In this document: positions 61,695-64,000 of the stretch, piece after piece | Numbering within the stretch: the stretch's first letter is position 1 | Layout of the letters: each line of letters begins with the position of its first letter | Assembly: GCF_003797765.1 (NCBI RefSeq) | Contig: NZ_RKMB01000002.1 | Coordinates: forward strand, 124,001 to 188,000 | Source: Ramlibacter sp. WS9 | GTDB taxonomy: Bacteria > Pseudomonadota > Gammaproteobacteria > Burkholderiales > Burkholderiaceae_C | Length of the DNA: 64,000 nucleotides | Direction of reading: 5' to 3' | Position numbers and translations under genes: made by a program | The notes under the pieces: generated by a model | Databases searched by the model: none | The model's input: the letters and a program-made list of their open reading frames with translations, nothing else | Told to the model about the DNA's origin: nothing

Positions 61695-62594
61695 TCAGGC
61701 GCCGGCATCCTCCGACGCCGCCTTCAGCAGCCGCTGCACCAGCGGATGCTGGATGCGGCGTTCGGCGGAGATCAGGTAGAAAGCCTCGGTCAACTCCGGC
61801 GAGTCGCCCAGCAGCACGACGGCCTTGTCAGCCATCAAGTCCTCACGCGACCAGCGCGAGACCGGGAACGCGCCCATCCCCGTGCGACCGAAGGCGGCCA
61901 GCAAGGCGCTGTCTTCGAATTCCCCCACCACACGCGGGCGCAGCCCTTCCCGGTCCAGCCACTGGTCGATGCGGGGCCGCACCTCGGCGTGCTTGGTGGG
62001 CAAGAGAAGCGGCAGTTCGGCCAGGCAGGCCGGGAAAGCGGACATCCGCTTTTTCACCAGCGCTTTCGGCGCGAACCAAGACAGCGGCGCCTCGCCCAGC
62101 TTGTGGCCGTAGAGGCGCAGGTTCGGGTTGGCGGGCGCGGGCCGGTCCGACAGCACGACGTCGAGCCGGTGGAGCGCAAGATCGGCCAGCAACCCCTCGA
62201 ACTCGTCTTCATGGCACAGGAGCCGCACGCCGCCGTCGTCGACCGCCGGCCGCAGCAGATGCCGCACGACGAGCTTCGGCAAGCCATCTGAAATGCCCAC
62301 GCGCAGGCGGACGCCCTGGCCCGTGGCGGCGTCGCGCACAGCGGCCGGCAATTCCTCGCCCAGCTGGAAGATCTGGTCCGCATAGGCCAGTGCGGCCTCG
62401 CCCGCGTCCGTGAGCGCAAGCGCACGGCCCGAAGGCTTGAGCAACGCATGGCCAAGCGACTGCTCCAGCGCCCGCACTTGCGCGCTCACGGTCTGCAACG
62501 CCATGTTCAGCCGCTCGGCGCCGCGCGCCATGCCGCCTTGCTTGGCGACGACCCAGAAGTAATACAGGTGGTGGTAGTTGAGCGGGGCGGCCAT
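61695..62594 (-). CDS. nhaR: NhaR-type LysR regulator
   Basis: A 299-residue LTTR of the NhaR type: start LNYHHLYYFWVVAKQGGMAR, HTH ALQTVSAQVRALEQSLGHAL, and effector domain with CHEDEFEGLLADLALHRLD and LLLPTKHAEVRPRIDQWL. NhaR activates Na+/H+ antiporter genes and stress genes; no nhaA is in the window. It is convergent with the Tim44-like gene (3-bp gap). Confidence 0.9.
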   Translation of the reverse strand: MAAPLNYHHLYYFWVVAKQGGMARGAERLNMALQTVSAQVRALEQSLGHALLKPSGRALALTDAGEAALAYADQIFQLGEELPAAVRDAATGQGVRLRVGISDGLPKLVVRHLLRPAVDDGGVRLLCHEDEFEGLLADLALHRLDVVLSDRPAPANPNLRLYGHKLGEAPLSWFAPKALVKKRMSAFPACLAELPLLLPTKHAEVRPRIDQWLDREGLRPRVVGEFEDSALLAAFGRTGMGAFPVSRWSREDLMADKAVVLLGDSPELTEAFYLISAERRIQHPLVQRLLKAASEDAGA

Positions 62595-62624
62595 GCCCCA
62601 AAGTCTAGGGCCTGTTCACAGGCT

Positions 62625-64000
62625 CTAGGGCCCGAGCTTCGCTCCGCGCACGATTCCGGGTTCGACCGGAACGTTGATGGACGCCCTGATGTCACCTGTC
62701 GGGCAGGTTGCGACGAGCGTGTGCACGCCCGCCGGCATGCGGCGCAGCACGAAGCGGCCCTTGTCATCGGGCGCGGCCTCGCGGGCGATCTCTTGCACCC
62801 GCACCAGCGGCGCAGCGCTGTTGCCGCACAGGGCCGTCCCTTCGATGCTGCGCAACGCGCGAATCGCAAAATTCACCACCACCGGTTCGCTGAGCGCGAG
62901 TGCGCGCGCACGGGGCGGAATGTTCGCCACTTCGTAGCCGGGCGGCAAGGTTTCTGCCACGACGAAGACGCGCGCGTCGCCGGGTGGGGAACCGAGGCGG
63001 TACACGCCGTTCGAATCCGTGATGGCGGTCGCGGTGCTCGGGCCTTCGACGCGCACGGTCACGCCGCCGATCGGCTGCCCCGCGTCGTCGCGCACGGTGC
63101 CGCTCAGGCGGGCACCGGAAAAATTCATGGCAAAGCTCGCGTAGCCGCCCGGCTCGACCGTCTGCATCGATGGCGACGTGAAGTACACGCCGGGCTGCGG
63201 CGGCAGCGCCACATCGACGCGATGCGCGCCGCTGCCGGGGTTATCGAAACTGAAGCGGCCTTCGGCGTCGGTGCGAGTGCGGCGGCCGCGGTCGAGGATC
63301 ACGTCGACGCCGGGCGCCGGCACCGTTGCCGCGTCGGCTTCAGGGCCCACGTTGCGCATGACGACGCCGGTGATCGACCGGCTGCCCTGGCCCGGCACGG
63401 CCAACGCATCGAAGCGCGTGCGCAGCATGAGCTGGAACGACGAGTTGGCGTCGGCGTCGAAGCTGCCCTGCCGCAGGCTCCAGCGCGAATAGCTCACGCC
63501 CACATCGACGTCTTGCGTCAGCCGCCAGTTGGCGTAGAGCGAACCCACCAGCGCGCGGCGCCCGTCCGTCACGCCTTGCGAGCGGTCTTCGATCAAACGC
63601 AAACCCAGTTCGGGCCGGGCTTCGCCCTGGCCGCGCCACGACACGTCCACCCCCGCCTGCACGCGCAAGGGATTCAATCTCAGTTCACCGATCATCACAC
63701 CGCGCGATGCGAGCAGCGCGGCGTTGTCGCGCAGCTGGCGCACCACTTCCTCGGGTTGGGACGCCGCGATGCCCAGCTCGGTCATCGCGCGCCGTACGTC
63801 CGGATCGCCTCGCAGGATGAGGTCCAGCGTGGCCGCTTGCTGCTGCGCGTCGATGTAGGCACTGCCGCGCCAGCCGCCTTCCGCGGCGCGAATGGAGAGG
63901 CGCCCACCGTTGCCGCCGCTGTCCGTCAGCGAAGACCGCTGGTGGCGCAATTGAGCCGTCACGCCGGCGTTCGTGCCTTCGTACGCAACGCCCGCCGCGA
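62625..64000 (-). CDS. Large surface/outer-membrane protein with repeated carboxypeptidase-like beta domains, 5' partial
   Basis: 458 codons are visible and the frame is open to the window edge, so the start is outside. The first 220 or so residues alternate beta strands as an outer-membrane barrel would (YANWRLTQDVDVGVSYSRW, MLRTRFDALAVPG). They are followed by at least two carboxypeptidase-regulatory-like/SpaA-like beta-sandwich repeats (GVDVILDRGRRTRTDAEGRF, GVTVRVEGPSTATAITDSNG, each ending in GxYxL/FxFD). It is probably an outer-membrane usher-like or adhesin assembly protein. Family not certain. Confidence 0.65.
   Translation of the reverse strand, partial: AAGVAYEGTNAGVTAQLRHQRSSLTDSGGNGGRLSIRAAEGGWRGSAYIDAQQQAATLDLILRGDPDVRRAMTELGIAASQPEEVVRQLRDNAALLASRGVMIGELRLNPLRVQAGVDVSWRGQGEARPELGLRLIEDRSQGVTDGRRALVGSLYANWRLTQDVDVGVSYSRWSLRQGSFDADANSSFQLMLRTRFDALAVPGQGSRSITGVVMRNVGPEADAATVPAPGVDVILDRGRRTRTDAEGRFSFDNPGSGAHRVDVALPPQPGVYFTSPSMQTVEPGGYASFAMNFSGARLSGTVRDDAGQPIGGVTVRVEGPSTATAITDSNGVYRLGSPPGDARVFVVAETLPPGYEVANIPPRARALALSEPVVVNFAIRALRSIEGTALCGNSAAPLVRVQEIAREAAPDDKGRFVLRRMPAGVHTLVATCPTGDIRASINVPVEPGIVRGAKLGP

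Overview
The window is GC-rich DNA from a betaproteobacterium, most likely a Comamonadaceae-type member of the Burkholderiales. This rests on gene content and style: four separate Bug/TctC-type periplasmic binding proteins, many LysR/IclR regulators beside small catabolic operons, and short dispersed hairpin repeats. No rRNA, tRNA, CRISPR array or replication origin was seen. Both ends cut through genes.

Layout. 0-6 kb: a hybrid histidine kinase (5' end missing), a small secreted Lys/Ala-rich protein, a TauE/SafE exporter and a TonB-dependent receptor. 6.4-13.4 kb: a lower-GC accessory island holding a minus-strand operon of a type IV McrB/McrC-like restriction system plus four further genes (a PD-(D/E)XK nuclease, two unknowns and a frameshifted HEPN-like gene), an internally deleted IS66 relic, and another nuclease-like gene whose stop codon lies in the IS end. 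13.4-16.3 kb: a two-subunit molybdenum hydroxylase. 16.4-21.3 kb: an unknown protein, then what looks like an integron cassette array without an integrase: BrnT/BrnA toxin-antitoxin, a membrane protein, a DUF6602-like protein and a DAC (diadenylate-cyclase-like) protein, separated by attC-like imperfect palindromes.

21.6-28.2 kb is a six-gene minus-strand operon: a cysteine desulfurase / persulfide-dioxygenase-like / rhodanese triple fusion, a TctC protein, a flavin oxidoreductase, two AhpD-like proteins and a lone lipoyl H-protein. The last four are chained by 4-bp ATGA overlaps, and an Lrp/AsnC regulator is divergent. 28.2-31.3 kb: a LysR regulator, an opine-dehydrogenase-like enzyme and a TctC protein. 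31.6-36.2 kb: a Gre-like factor, dodecin copy 1, an ArsR-rhodanese / persulfide dioxygenase / MFS operon and a fatty acid hydroxylase. 36.3-41.8 kb: a membrane-anchored AraC regulator, an ArsM-like methyltransferase, a DsrE protein, a DUF4395 membrane protein and a sensor kinase / NtrC-type regulator pair. A sigma-54 promoter and an upstream palindrome precede dsrE. Sulfane-sulfur chemistry therefore recurs in three neighbouring clusters.

41.9-46.3 kb: a pseudogene fragment copied from the 16.4-kb gene, an RRM protein, cytochrome c, a DUF3616 protein, an unknown protein, dodecin copy 2 (a 300-bp near-identical duplication) and a LysR regulator. 46.4-57.5 kb: ArgC-like reductase, IclR, TctC, an FMN hydroxyacid oxidase, an apparently orphan BchE-type B12 radical-SAM cyclase, a D-aminoacylase with TctC and LysR, and an ABC exporter. 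57.5-64 kb: a GST; two 440-bp inverted repeats, each with nested and apparently covarying stems, flanking a two-part secreted protein; a YgjP-like metalloprotease; a Tim44-like protein; NhaR; and the 3' part of a large surface protein.
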